Counted from the stretch's first letter, positions 1 to 8,715 are shown. The stretch is 64,000 nt of DNA from an uncultured Pelagibacteraceae bacterium (GCA_902605645.1 CACLDE010000003.1:1-64000), one strand, 5' to 3'. The notes: a model not told the origin generated them from the sequence alone. A program made the numbers and translations.

Positions 1-300
1 TCTTTCTTTTTTCGGAACAGCTTTTTGAGGATTGTTACCCGGTTTTGGCATTGGCATTAACTGAGCTTCTCCTAAAATTCTTGAAACCCTTAAAGTTGGT
101 TTAGCCCCTTTACTTATCCAATATTTTACTCTTTCGGCCTCTACCTTTATTCTCTCTTTCTTGTCTTTCGGAAGAAGTGGATTAAACAATCCAATTTTTT
201 CTACAAATCTTCCATCTCTAGGTGCTCTACTGTCGGCTACAACAATTTTGTATACCGGTCTTTTTCTTACTCCTCCCATTGATAGTCTTATTTTTAACAT
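1..300 (-). CDS. rpsP: 30S ribosomal protein S16 (partial, C-terminus cut by window edge)
   Basis: This is a small-subunit ribosomal protein needed for 30S assembly. Translating the minus strand from the ATG at 300 gives MLKIRLSMGGVRKRPVYKIV and then DSRAPRDGRF and IGLFNP, the hallmark S16 N-terminus. One hundred codons are visible and the frame is open to position 1, so only the tail is missing. The gene lies 10 nt downstream of ffh on the same strand, and its Shine-Dalgarno GAGAGGT (306-312) overlaps the ffh stop codon. This implies co-transcription with ffh and probably translational coupling. Confidence 0.95.
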   Translation of the reverse strand, partial: MLKIRLSMGGVRKRPVYKIVVADSRAPRDGRFVEKIGLFNPLLPKDKKERIKVEAERVKYWISKGAKPTLRVSRILGEAQLMPMPKPGNNPQKAVPKKER

Positions 301-310
301 ATGTTACCTC

Positions 311-1663
311 TCATTTTAGTTGATTTAATAATTCATCAGGAATATTTCCTGATGGAATTCCTTTTCCTTTAGACATTTTTTTCATCATGTCTGACATCAT
401 CTTAAATTGTTTTAAAAGTTTATTAATTTTAGAAATATCTAAGCCACAGCCTGTTGCTATTCTTTTTTTTCTTGATCCACTTATAATTTTAGGATTTTCT
501 CTTTCATTTGGTGTCATTGAAAGAATAATCGCTTCATTGTCACTTAACATTTTTTCATCAAACGATGAGTTTTCCATTTGCTGTTTAATTTTATTAGCTC
601 CAGGCAACATAGACATCACACTTCCCATACCACCCATTTTTTTCATTTGTCTTAGTTGGGATAGATAATTTTCCATTGTGAAAATTCCCTCTTTTAATTG
701 TGCTTCAGTGTCTTTTAACTTTTTTTCATCAAGGTCTTTAGTTGCTTTCTCAACTAATGAAACAATATCGCCCATCCCTAAAATACGCTTAGCTATTCTT
801 TCAGGATGAAAGCTCTCGATTTCGTCGATCTTTTCACCAACTCCCATTAATTTTATTGGTTTGCCGGTAACCGCCTTCATGCTTAAAGCGGCTCCACCTC
901 TTCCATCTCCATCTACTCTAGTTAAAATTATACTTGAAATATTAACTGCCTTATCAAATTCACTAGCAACATTTACAGCTATCTGACCAGTAAGAGAGTC
1001 TGCAACTAATATTGTTTCTGTTGGTTTTACTAAACTTTTGATTTGTTTTACTTCTGTCATCATTGGTAAATCTATTTGAGTTCTTCCTGCTGTATCGAAT
1101 ATAATTACATCTGCTCCATTTAAATTAGCTGTATTCATTGCACGACTAGCAATTTCAGAGGGTTGTTGATTTTGAACAATTGGTAAACTTAAAATATCAT
1201 TATTATCTGCAAGAATTTTTAATTGTTCTTGAGCAGCAGGTCTATAGACATCTAAACTCGCTAGCATGGTCTTTTTCTTAAATTTTTTTTCTATAAAATA
1301 AGCTAACTTTGCTGAAGTTGTTGTTTTACCGGAACCTTGTAATCCTAAAATTAATAAACTAACTGGGCTTGAAGATTTTAAATTTATTTCTTCATTTTTG
1401 TTACCCAATAAATTTATTAATTCATCATTTACAATTTTAACTACCATTTGACCTGGAGTAGTGGACTCTATTATTTCTTTTCCTATAGCTTTTGGCTTAA
1501 CTCTTTCTATAAAATTTTTTGTGACTTGAAGCGAGACATCTGCTTCCAGTAATGCCTGTCTAATTTCTACTAAACCAATATCAACTTGCTCCTTGGTTAA
1601 AGAAGGAGCCTGTTTTAATTTAGAAAAAATATTTTCTAATCTATTTGTTAAATTTTCAAACAT
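311..1663 (-). CDS. ffh: Signal recognition particle protein Ffh (SRP54)
   Basis: Ffh is the SRP GTPase that binds signal sequences and 4.5S RNA and delivers nascent chains to FtsY at the membrane. The protein has 450 residues, normal for the family. An N-terminal helical N domain is followed by the GTPase G domain, with Walker A GLQGSGKTT at residues 107-115 and DTAGR at 190-194. The C-terminal M domain is methionine-rich (KMMSDMMKKM) and has the RNA-binding stretch SGSRKKRIATGCG. It is read with rpsP, and its leader (1664-1764) is strongly structured. Its receptor gene ftsY lies about 1 kb away on the opposite strand. Confidence 0.97.
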   Translation of the reverse strand: MFENLTNRLENIFSKLKQAPSLTKEQVDIGLVEIRQALLEADVSLQVTKNFIERVKPKAIGKEIIESTTPGQMVVKIVNDELINLLGNKNEEINLKSSSPVSLLILGLQGSGKTTTSAKLAYFIEKKFKKKTMLASLDVYRPAAQEQLKILADNNDILSLPIVQNQQPSEIASRAMNTANLNGADVIIFDTAGRTQIDLPMMTEVKQIKSLVKPTETILVADSLTGQIAVNVASEFDKAVNISSIILTRVDGDGRGGAALSMKAVTGKPIKLMGVGEKIDEIESFHPERIAKRILGMGDIVSLVEKATKDLDEKKLKDTEAQLKEGIFTMENYLSQLRQMKKMGGMGSVMSMLPGANKIKQQMENSSFDEKMLSDNEAIILSMTPNERENPKIISGSRKKRIATGCGLDISKINKLLKQFKMMSDMMKKMSKGKGIPSGNIPDELLNQLK

Positions 1664-1764
1664 TTATAATCACCCAACACCTATCGCACCAGTGGGCGAA
1701 CCCTCGCTGACTGGTGTCGATCCTCTTATTTCTAAGAGCACCGCAAAAACACATGTATTTGCGG
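1664..1764 (-). ncRNA. Structured 5' leader of ffh (candidate cis-regulatory RNA)
   Basis: Three hairpins are packed between the ffh and dapF start codons. Read in the ffh direction they are CCGCAAA/TTTGCGG (1758-1764 with 1741-1747), CTCTTA-GAAA-TAAGAG (1738-1723) and CACCAGT/ACTGGTG (1716-1710 with 1693-1687). The third encloses an inner GGG-TTCG-CCC stem. The GAAA loop is a GNRA tetraloop only on the minus strand, which favours an RNA transcribed toward ffh. A fourth pairing, CGACACC (1719-1713) with GGTGTTG (1681-1675, one G-U), would compete with the third stem and reach close to the ribosome-binding site. I recall an ffh-associated RNA motif described in Pelagibacter; family membership is unchecked. 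It lacks the GGAAGGAAGCA core of 4.5S RNA. Confidence 0.65.
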
Positions 1765-1811
1765 AAAGTGGCTGAAGTTACAATTAGGGGTTTTAAAAGT
1801 CAATGAATAAT

Positions 1812-1817
1812 TATACT
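1812..1817 (+). promoter_or_regulatory. Probable -10 element for dapF-ftsY
   Basis: TATACT ends 8 nt before the dapF ATG at 1826. A transcript starting at the usual distance would carry almost no leader, and no Shine-Dalgarno precedes the ATG. I see no good -35 hexamer, so confidence is limited. Confidence 0.4.
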
Positions 1818-1825
1818 AATCAATT

Positions 1826-2644
1826 ATGGCTGCGATTAACGCTTATAGAATGGATGGATTAGGAAATGATTTTATTATCATAGATAGAAGAGAAAATTCT
1901 ATAGAAATAAAAAAGAATAAAATCATCGAACTTGGAAACAGAGCTAATATTGGCTTTGATCAAATAATCTTTATCGAAAAACAAAAAGAAGCATCCTATC
2001 CAATTACAATTTACAACTCTGATGGTGGAGAAGTAAGTGCGTGTGGAAATGGAGCAAGATGTGTGGCTTATTTTTTAAGTGAAAACCTAAACAAAAAAGA
2101 AATAAAAATTAAAACAAACAACAGATCACTTAACGCAAAAATAGTTGGAGATTTTCAGGTAGAGTTAGAAATGGGCAAGCCTTTATTTGACTCAGAGGAG
2201 ATACCACTATCAAAAAAGATTAATCCTAGAAATGTAGTTTTAAATATTAATGATCAAATTTTTTCTGAAGGGTTTTGTGTAAACGTGGGAAATCCACATA
2301 TAATATTTTTTGGTAAAGACTATTTTAAATACGACTTAAAGGTTATCGGTCCTAAAATTGAGAACCACATTCTATTCCCAGAAAAAACTAATGTTACATT
2401 TGCTGATGTAATTGATAAAAATAATATTAAAGTAAGTGTTTGGGAACGTGGCGCAGGACTTACAAAAGCTTGTGGCACAGCAGCTTGCGCCACAGCTGTT
2501 GCATCTTTTTCTAAAAATTTTACTGAGAGAAAAGTTCACATTGCTTTTGATCAAGGCTCTTTAAAAATTAAATATGATAATGACAAAAATATTTTTATGA
2601 CTGGGCCTGTTTCAAAAATTAAAAAGATGGATATCTCAATATAA
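1826..2644 (+). CDS. dapF: Diaminopimelate epimerase
   Basis: DapF interconverts LL- and meso-diaminopimelate in the lysine and peptidoglycan pathway, in the cytoplasm and without a cofactor. The 272-residue protein has the usual length. Both catalytic cysteines are visible: C73 in SACGNGARC and C216 in TKACGTAACA. The N-terminal GLGNDFIIID is also typical. The stop codon overlaps the ftsY start (TAATG), so the two are translationally coupled. In many alphaproteobacteria a MiaB-like methylthiotransferase gene sits between dapF and ftsY; it is absent here. Confidence 0.96.
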   Translation: MAAINAYRMDGLGNDFIIIDRRENSIEIKKNKIIELGNRANIGFDQIIFIEKQKEASYPITIYNSDGGEVSACGNGARCVAYFLSENLNKKEIKIKTNNRSLNAKIVGDFQVELEMGKPLFDSEEIPLSKKINPRNVVLNINDQIFSEGFCVNVGNPHIIFFGKDYFKYDLKVIGPKIENHILFPEKTNVTFADVIDKNNIKVSVWERGAGLTKACGTAACATAVASFSKNFTERKVHIAFDQGSLKIKYDNDKNIFMTGPVSKIKKMDISI

Positions 2645-3561
2645 TGAGTTTATTGGAAAAATTTAAATTTGGATTAAGTAAAAGTTCTTCTACATTATCT
2701 GAGGGAATAAATAATATTTTTAAAAAAAGAAAAATAGACAACGATGTTCTACAAGAATTTGAAGATTTATTAATTAGTTCAGATGTTGGAATAGAAACTG
2801 CTCAAAATCTTAAAAATGATTTTGAGAAATTCAGGATAGATAAAAGTTTGGATGATCATAAGGAAATATTAAAATTATTAGCCGATAAACTTTCTTTAGA
2901 TCTTCTAAAGTACGAAAAAAATTTAAATGATCTTGGAAATAACAAATCTGCGGTTATTGTAGTATCCGGAGTTAATGGAGTCGGAAAGACCACTACAATA
3001 GGAAAGATAGGAAAGTTTTTTAAAAATAATAACAAGTCCGTTGTTTTTGGTGCTGCAGATACGTTTCGTGCTGCTGCAATCGATCAATTAGAGTTATGGG
3101 CTAGAAAGATTAAGGTAGATATTATCAAGTCTGAAACGGGAAGCGATCCTGCTTCGGTAGCTTATAAGACAGCTGAATTTTCTAAGAAAAATCAAATAGA
3201 TGTAGCTCTAATAGATACTGCAGGAAGATTACAAAATAAAAAAAACTTAATGGAGGAATATAAAAAGATAATAAATGTATTAAAGAAAATAGATAAAGCC
3301 TACCCAAACGAGACAATTTTAGTTTTAGACGCTACTACAGGACAAAATGCATTAAATCAAGTAGAAGAATTTTCAAAAGTACATGATCTTACTGGTTTAA
3401 TTATTACAAAGTTAGATAGTACAGCAAAAGGCGGTATCATTTTAGCTATTTGTAAAAAGTACAAGTTACCTATTATTGCAATAGGAATGGGCGAAAAAGA
3501 AGATGACCTTCAACCGTTTAAAGCGGATTTATTTGCAAAGACCTTATTATCTGTAAATTAA
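2644..3561 (+). CDS. ftsY: Signal recognition particle receptor FtsY
   Basis: FtsY is the membrane-associated GTPase receptor that docks Ffh-ribosome complexes at the SecYEG translocon. The protein has 305 residues: an NG core with almost no acidic A domain, shorter than the E. coli protein but common in streamlined genomes. Walker A is GVNGVGKTT at residues 109-117, followed by FRAAAIDQLE, DTAGRLQNK and TKLDSTAKGG, all typical SRP-GTPase signatures. It overlaps dapF by 1 nt and overlaps the convergent hydrolase gene by 4 nt at its 3' end. Confidence 0.96.
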   Translation: MSLLEKFKFGLSKSSSTLSEGINNIFKKRKIDNDVLQEFEDLLISSDVGIETAQNLKNDFEKFRIDKSLDDHKEILKLLADKLSLDLLKYEKNLNDLGNNKSAVIVVSGVNGVGKTTTIGKIGKFFKNNNKSVVFGAADTFRAAAIDQLELWARKIKVDIIKSETGSDPASVAYKTAEFSKKNQIDVALIDTAGRLQNKKNLMEEYKKIINVLKKIDKAYPNETILVLDATTGQNALNQVEEFSKVHDLTGLIITKLDSTAKGGIILAICKKYKLPIIAIGMGEKEDDLQPFKADLFAKTLLSVN

Positions 3562-4358
3562 TACTTATTTATAAAATTTTTAATTTCTAAAAGTAAATTG
3601 TCGTTAAAAGAGAGCATGTGATCATCTTCGTCTATTTGTAAAAATTTTTTAGGTTTATTTGCGGTTTCAAATAATTTTTTTCCCATATAGAACGGTACAA
3701 TATTATCTTTTTTACCATGCATTATTAGAATCGGGGTTTCGATATTTTTAATTTTTTTTTCTGATTCATACTTATCTTTAAGTAAAATTTTAACTGGTAA
3801 ATATGGATAATAAATTTTGGCAGCTTTTACCATCGACGTATATGGTGACTCTAAAATAATACTATTAAATTTATTATTCTGACCTAATTCAACTGCCACA
3901 CCTGTGCCAAGTGACTCGCCATATAAAATAATATTTTCGGTTTCAACGCCCCTATCATTCAACCACTTTACTGCTTTTTTTGCATCTCCGTAGAGATTTA
4001 TTTCGTTCGGTTTTCCTGGATTTCCACTAAAACTTCTCCATGATATGATTAAAACGTTCAAGTTAAGTTCGTTTAACCTATTTAGTTTGTATGATCTATT
4101 AAATAAATTTCCTGCATTCCCATGTAAAAATAAAATTGTTTTATATTTCTTTAAATCTTTTTCGATTAGCCACGATTTAATTTTTATATTTTTATCTACT
4201 TCAATAAAAAATTCGTTATAGGTAAAGTTAATCGGATCATCTAAATAATTATTTTCGCTTGGCAAATAAAGTAATTTTCTTTGATTTATATAAATTAAAG
4301 TCAATAAAATTAAATAAATTATTATTGCGGAAGTAATTAAAATATAAATATATTTCAT
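3558..4358 (-). CDS. Membrane-anchored alpha/beta hydrolase (BEM46-like serine hydrolase)
   Basis: This is an alpha/beta-hydrolase fold protein of 266 residues with one N-terminal membrane helix (about residues 5-25). The oxyanion region is HGNAGN (79-84) and the nucleophile elbow is YGESLGTG with Ser149. The likely acid and base lie in GKKDNIVPF and DEDDHMLSF near the C-terminus. The family is usually annotated as acyl-transfer or esterase-like; the natural substrate cannot be told from sequence. It overlaps the upstream DMT exporter by 4 nt (ATGA), suggesting one transcript. Confidence 0.85.
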   Translation of the reverse strand: MKYIYILITSAIIIYLILLTLIYINQRKLLYLPSENNYLDDPINFTYNEFFIEVDKNIKIKSWLIEKDLKKYKTILFLHGNAGNLFNRSYKLNRLNELNLNVLIISWRSFSGNPGKPNEINLYGDAKKAVKWLNDRGVETENIILYGESLGTGVAVELGQNNKFNSIILESPYTSMVKAAKIYYPYLPVKILLKDKYESEKKIKNIETPILIMHGKKDNIVPFYMGKKLFETANKPKKFLQIDEDDHMLSFNDNLLLEIKNFINKY

Positions 4359-5260
4359 TTTGTTTTAATTTTTCTCGCTATATAAACACCGGCAAATACT
4401 AATGCTCCTCCATAATAATGGAAAGGTAATAACATTTCTTCAAAGAGAAGAATTCCAAATATTGCACCATAAACTGCAAATAAATAAAGTGTAAATCCGG
4501 TCAATGAGGCGCCTAAATATCTTTGTACTTTAGTATATAAGCTGAATGCGATTATACCAGGTGAAACAGCAGCAAATAAAACCCAAGCTAAAAAGATAGA
4601 ATTAAATTTAGTATCAAAAAAGAAAGTCTCCTCTATCATATAAAAAGGAAATAAAGAAATAAAACCGAAAAAAGCTATTAAAGTAAATCTACCCATTAAA
4701 CTGAAAGCACTTTTCCAATTAAGAAGATATATTGAATAAAGAGCCCAACCAATTGCAGCGCCCAACATCCAAAAATCACCAGTGGTAAATCTAAAATCAA
4801 TAAGGTAGTTAATATTCCCTTTGGTAATAATTGTAAAAACTCCAATTAAACAAATTATAAGTCCAAGTATTCTATTTAAACCAATTTTTTCACCAAATAA
4901 AAAAACGGAAAGAATAACAATAAAAACTGGAGAGGAAGTATAAATTATTCCCATGTTGGCCATAGTTGTTGACATGCCAGCGATAAAAGGGAAAGCACCA
5001 CAAATACCACAGCCCATAAGGCCTAAAAAAAATAATTTGAAAAATTCCTTTTTTAATAATTTTCTTTTTTTGTAAATTTCCGAATAAAAAAAGGGGAATA
5101 AAATTATAAAAACGCATAGCCATCTCCAAAAAGCAAGTGAGATTGGAGGTACATATTCAACGCCACCTCTTGCAACAATTATGTTGGTGGCCATAAAAAT
5201 GGGTTGAACAAATAACAATATGTAAGGAAAAATACTATTTTTTGTCGTAGAAGGCTTCAT
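4355..5260 (-). CDS. DMT-superfamily (EamA) transporter
   Basis: A 301-residue integral membrane protein with about ten hydrophobic segments in two repeats, the layout of EamA-domain drug/metabolite transporters. Features include an N-terminal FVQPIFMATNIIVARGG and the paired repeats GLMGCGICGAFPFIAG and LGLIICLIGVFTI. Members export amino acids or other metabolites; the substrate here is unknown. Its start overlaps a 59-aa membrane ORF by 26 nt and its end overlaps the hydrolase gene by 4 nt, so three small membrane-related genes appear to follow the amidase as one run. Confidence 0.85.
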   Translation of the reverse strand: MKPSTTKNSIFPYILLFVQPIFMATNIIVARGGVEYVPPISLAFWRWLCVFIILFPFFYSEIYKKRKLLKKEFFKLFFLGLMGCGICGAFPFIAGMSTTMANMGIIYTSSPVFIVILSVFLFGEKIGLNRILGLIICLIGVFTIITKGNINYLIDFRFTTGDFWMLGAAIGWALYSIYLLNWKSAFSLMGRFTLIAFFGFISLFPFYMIEETFFFDTKFNSIFLAWVLFAAVSPGIIAFSLYTKVQRYLGASLTGFTLYLFAVYGAIFGILLFEEMLLPFHYYGGALVFAGVYIARKIKTK

Positions 5261-5414
5261 AAAGCATCATGATAATTACTATTACCATGAGGATGTAAAC
5301 TGGTAAAACATCTGTGAAACCAATCATCATTGATCTTGTCAAGGTGGTTGCTAATCCAACTAGAAAAGCAATGCACATAACACATCCAGCAATTGTAGCA
5401 ATTTTTTTATTCAT
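5235..5414 (-). CDS. Small hydrophobic membrane protein, unknown function (59 aa)
   Basis: Translating from the ATG at 5414 gives 59 codons to a TAG at 5235. The product begins MNKKIATIAGCVMCIAFLVG and continues with a second hydrophobic helix, YILMVIVIIMMLYEAFYDKK, so two membrane segments are predicted. Its start lies inside the last codons of the amidase (8-nt overlap, ATGAATAA) and its end overlaps the transporter start by 26 nt. That arrangement matches the coupled genes on either side and argues that it is real. I do not recognise a family. Confidence 0.7.
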   Translation of the reverse strand: MNKKIATIAGCVMCIAFLVGLATTLTRSMMIGFTDVLPVYILMVIVIIMMLYEAFYDKK

Positions 5415-6738
5415 CTTTACAATTTTTTTCTAACCAGTTAGCTGTACCTAAAAATCTTAGATCATCAAACTTGTCGCCAACTAATTGAACTCCTAATGGT
5501 AAGTCATTTTCACCGGTAAGTAAAGGAAGCGAAATAGCTGGTAATCCAAGATAAGTCCAAGTTTTTTGGAAGTCTGCACTGCCGGTTGATTTAAGGCCTT
5601 TGTCAGCAACCCCACTTGATGAAGGTGTAATAATACCATGATAATCCTCAAAAACCTCTTTGTAAGATTCATAACTTTGTTTCATAAAATCGATCGCATC
5701 AGTATATTCTTTAGCGGTATATTTTAATCCTCTTCCTATTGCTTCTCTCATTTCTTTAGATAGTTTATTTTTATCTTTTGTATAATAAACTTGAAAATTA
5801 TTAGCTAAATCTGTTTCATGTATAATTTGATGATGTTTTGGAATTTCTTTAAAATATGATGGAGTATCAAAAACTTCAACATTTTTTTTGAAGTTTTTTA
5901 TTAAAAACTCAAATGCTTTTTGAGACTCTTTACTAATGTTTTTCCACTTGTCAGTTTTATAGAAAATAAACTTTGGTTCAAATGGAGGACCTTCATCACA
6001 AACTTTTAGCATGTCATCTGCAGCAAAATGAATTGTTGATGGATCATACAAATCTTTTTTAATTAATGACTTTGCTAATAAAGCAACATCTTTAACTTTT
6101 TTTCCGAATACTCCGATAGTATCTAATTTTTCAGAAGTTTTTAACACTCCGCTTCTTGATATTAAACCGTAAGAAGGTTTATAGCCTACAACTCCACAAA
6201 ATGAAGCTGGTCTAATGATTGATCCTCCAGTTTGGGATCCTATTGAAAGATGAGCCATATGTGATGCAACAACAGCTGCTGATCCGCTAGAAGAGCCACC
6301 TGGAGTCCTTGAATAATCATGAGGATTGGTTGTTTTGCTAGGATGAATATAGGCTAGCTCACAAGTGACTGTCTTACCCATAATTATTGCACCCGCATTT
6401 TTTAGCAGATTTACTATTTCTGAGTCTTGAGAACTTGACATTTTTTTTCGAAAAACTGTCCCACACTCTGTAGGCATATCTAAAGTCCCAATAATATCTT
6501 TTACAGCTACAGGCAATCCATGAAGGGCACCTAAAGGTTTGCCTGATTTTCTATACTCATCTTTTTCTTTTGCTTTTTCTAAAAGCAGCTTTTTATCAAA
6601 AAAAGCCCAGGCCTTTACATCTTTATCAAATTTTTTAATTCTATCTAGGTATGCTTCACAAACTTCTACCGAAGAAATTTCACCTTTCTTTATTTTCTCA
6701 ACTAATTCGAAAGCTGAAATTGTAGTAATGTTTTCCAT
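5407..6738 (-). CDS. Amidase (amidase-signature family)
   Basis: An amidase-signature hydrolase of 443 residues that should cleave a carboxamide to acid and ammonia. The Ser-cisSer-Lys triad is visible: Lys80 in LPVAVKDIIG, cis-Ser149 in TPGGSSSGSAA and the nucleophile Ser173 in GSQTGGSIIRPA. It resembles GatA, but no gatB or gatC lies nearby, so a catabolic amidase is more likely than the tRNA amidotransferase. It lies 6 nt downstream of the TRAP large permease, which suggests that it acts on an imported compound or its product. Confidence 0.88.
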   Translation of the reverse strand: MENITTISAFELVEKIKKGEISSVEVCEAYLDRIKKFDKDVKAWAFFDKKLLLEKAKEKDEYRKSGKPLGALHGLPVAVKDIIGTLDMPTECGTVFRKKMSSSQDSEIVNLLKNAGAIIMGKTVTCELAYIHPSKTTNPHDYSRTPGGSSSGSAAVVASHMAHLSIGSQTGGSIIRPASFCGVVGYKPSYGLISRSGVLKTSEKLDTIGVFGKKVKDVALLAKSLIKKDLYDPSTIHFAADDMLKVCDEGPPFEPKFIFYKTDKWKNISKESQKAFEFLIKNFKKNVEVFDTPSYFKEIPKHHQIIHETDLANNFQVYYTKDKNKLSKEMREAIGRGLKYTAKEYTDAIDFMKQSYESYKEVFEDYHGIITPSSSGVADKGLKSTGSADFQKTWTYLGLPAISLPLLTGENDLPLGVQLVGDKFDDLRFLGTANWLEKNCKDE

Positions 6739-6744
6739 TAAAAA

Positions 6745-8106
6745 TTAATTTGCGAATAAAGTATCAGGCAACCATAAGGCAATACCTGGGAAGAGGTACA
6801 TCAAAACCATAGACAAGATTACTATTCCTAGGAACGGCATTATCCCGCTAAATATTTGCATTAATTCAACATTTTTGGTTTGAACACCCTTTAAATAATA
6901 TGCGGACATCGCCATGGGGGGTGTTAAAAATGAAGTTTGAAGGTTGAGTGCGATAAGCATAGCAAAAAAATAAGGGTTCACGCCAAAAAATTCTACAAGA
7001 GGTAAAAAAATTGGAACGAAAATTATTAAGATTTCAGTCCATTCTAAAGGCCAGCCAAGTAAAAAAATAATTATTTGTGTAATCACTAAAAATTGCCAAG
7101 GCTGCAAATTCATCGACTTAAAGAAATGTTCAAATACTTCGTGACCGCCAAGATATGAAAATACCGACGCAAATGTCCATGAGCCAATAAACAACCACAT
7201 AATCATGGCTGTTGTTTTAGCAGTAAGAAATACGGATTCTTTAAAATTTTTCCATTTAAGAGTTTTGTAAAAGTAAGATAAAATTAGAGCTCCAAATGCT
7301 CCTACTGCCGCTGCTTCTGCGGGAGTAGCTAAACCTCCAAGAATTGTACCCAACACAAGAATGATTAAAGAAAACAAAGGTAAGAAAGATACTAGCACTT
7401 CTTTTAAAATTACAGATCGAGGAGGTATTTCTTCTGCTGGTGGTTTAGGAGCTAATGAAGGATTTAAATAAGCCCTTGTTACAGCATATAAAATATAAAG
7501 ACCTGCTAACATTAAACCAGGAAAAATTGCTGCAGCAAATAATCTTAATGGTGACAGCTGTGCTATCACAGAGTAGACTATGAGCATTATACTTGGAGGA
7601 ATTAGTATTCCTAAACAACCTCCGGAACAAATTACCCCTGATGCAAATTTTTTATCATAACCGGCCTTTACCATTGCAGGCCATGCTAATAGTCCCATCA
7701 AAGTAACCACAGCACCAATTATTCCAGTAGCAGTAGAAAATAAAGCGCATGTAATTAAAGCTGCAACGGCCATTGAAGCAGGGAGACCGTGGCAAGCGAG
7801 TCTTATTGCAAAAAATAGTCTTGAAACAATTCCGGCTCTTTCAACTAAGTAACCCATAAATAAAAATAATGGCACTGCGGTCAAAACTGTATTGTCCATC
7901 ACGGTGTAAGTGTTTTGTACAAAAAGTTGAAAAATTCTATTATCTAATAGATGCTCCATCCTAGTAGGATCAAAATAAGCGTAGTAACCAAAACCAACTC
8001 CCATTGCCATTAAAGTAAATGCAATTGGAAATCCTAATAAAACTGTAAAAAGGAATATTCCCATCATTAATATTGCTATCTCTGGATTTGTTAAACTAAA
8101 TAACAT
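6745..8106 (-). CDS. TRAP transporter large permease (DctM-type)
   Basis: This is the main membrane subunit of a tripartite ATP-independent periplasmic transporter, which imports a substrate with a sodium gradient. The 453-residue protein is hydrophobic throughout with about 12 segments. It contains the family-like stretches FTLMAMGVGFGY, LFLFMGYLVERAGI, GCLGILIPPSIMLIVY and GLATPAEAAAVG. Its length and motifs resemble the branch annotated as mannitol/chloroaromatic transport (FcbT3-like), a branch that includes 2-oxo acid and lactate transporters. It overlaps the small permease gene by 11 nt. Confidence 0.92.
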   Translation of the reverse strand: MLFSLTNPEIAILMMGIFLFTVLLGFPIAFTLMAMGVGFGYYAYFDPTRMEHLLDNRIFQLFVQNTYTVMDNTVLTAVPLFLFMGYLVERAGIVSRLFFAIRLACHGLPASMAVAALITCALFSTATGIIGAVVTLMGLLAWPAMVKAGYDKKFASGVICSGGCLGILIPPSIMLIVYSVIAQLSPLRLFAAAIFPGLMLAGLYILYAVTRAYLNPSLAPKPPAEEIPPRSVILKEVLVSFLPLFSLIILVLGTILGGLATPAEAAAVGAFGALILSYFYKTLKWKNFKESVFLTAKTTAMIMWLFIGSWTFASVFSYLGGHEVFEHFFKSMNLQPWQFLVITQIIIFLLGWPLEWTEILIIFVPIFLPLVEFFGVNPYFFAMLIALNLQTSFLTPPMAMSAYYLKGVQTKNVELMQIFSGIMPFLGIVILSMVLMYLFPGIALWLPDTLFAN

Positions 8107-8680
8107 CTTTTTGATCCTCGTCTTGAGAAGTTCTCATTAAAATTTTTTCTGTCTCTTCTGCAACAACCATTCTGGATGGCCAATGACCGGTCTGTATACA
8201 AATAATCGATCTAAAAACTTCGCTTATACCCTGAATGATTAATAAAATACCTGCTGCTGGTATAAGAGATTTTGCCATGTAAATTTGAATTTGTGCTGGA
8301 CTATTCCAACTAGTTTCTTTAATTTTCCAAGCTAAAGAGGCGTACTCATATCCATAAAATGCTAAAGCAAGAACTCCCGGAAAGAAAAAAATAAAATATA
8401 AAATTAAATCAATATAACCTTGAGTTCTAGGTTTGAATAATCTGTAAATGACGTCTCCTCTGACATGTGCTTCAGTAGAAAGTGTGTAAGCCCCTGCCAT
8501 CATAAAAATAGCTCCATACATTTGAAGACTGAAATCAAAGTTCCAGAGAGTAGGAGCGTTAAACGCGTAAGCCATTACAACTTCGTAACAAGTTCCTCCC
8601 ATTAAAACTACTATGCACCAAGAAAAAGCTTTTCCTACCGAGGTGCTTAAATGATCTGCAAAATAGATAAATGAACGCAT
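8096..8680 (-). CDS. TRAP transporter small permease (DctQ-type)
   Basis: The small membrane subunit of the TRAP transporter, 194 residues with four hydrophobic helices. Typical features are KAFSWCIVVLMGGTCYEVV, FMMAGAYTLSTEAHVRGDVI and SWNSPAQIQIYMAKSLIP. It partners with the large permease, whose gene it overlaps by 11 nt, and with the binding protein upstream. A terminator-like hairpin sits between the binding-protein gene and this one, so the permeases are probably made at a lower level. Confidence 0.9.
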   Translation of the reverse strand: MRSFIYFADHLSTSVGKAFSWCIVVLMGGTCYEVVMAYAFNAPTLWNFDFSLQMYGAIFMMAGAYTLSTEAHVRGDVIYRLFKPRTQGYIDLILYFIFFFPGVLALAFYGYEYASLAWKIKETSWNSPAQIQIYMAKSLIPAAGILLIIQGISEVFRSIICIQTGHWPSRMVVAEETEKILMRTSQDEDQKDVI

Positions 8681-8715
8681 GGTTTAAATTATTATAGTTT
8701 TTGAAAAATTTCCAT

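Noticed and set aside
1593-1775. A 60-codon plus-strand frame through the ffh leader
   Set aside because: It runs through the hairpins and the ffh start on the opposite strand, has no Shine-Dalgarno or family signature, and is best explained by the structured RNA.
1664-1825. 4.5S SRP RNA or a tRNA gene between ffh and dapF
   Set aside because: The conserved GGAAGGAAGCA core of SRP RNA is absent on both strands. A GGGTTCG stretch resembles a T-loop, but no acceptor, D or anticodon stems can be built.
5407-6738. Assignment of the amidase as GatA
   Set aside because: The active site fits GatA, but gatB and gatC are not adjacent and the gene belongs to a transporter-linked catabolic run.
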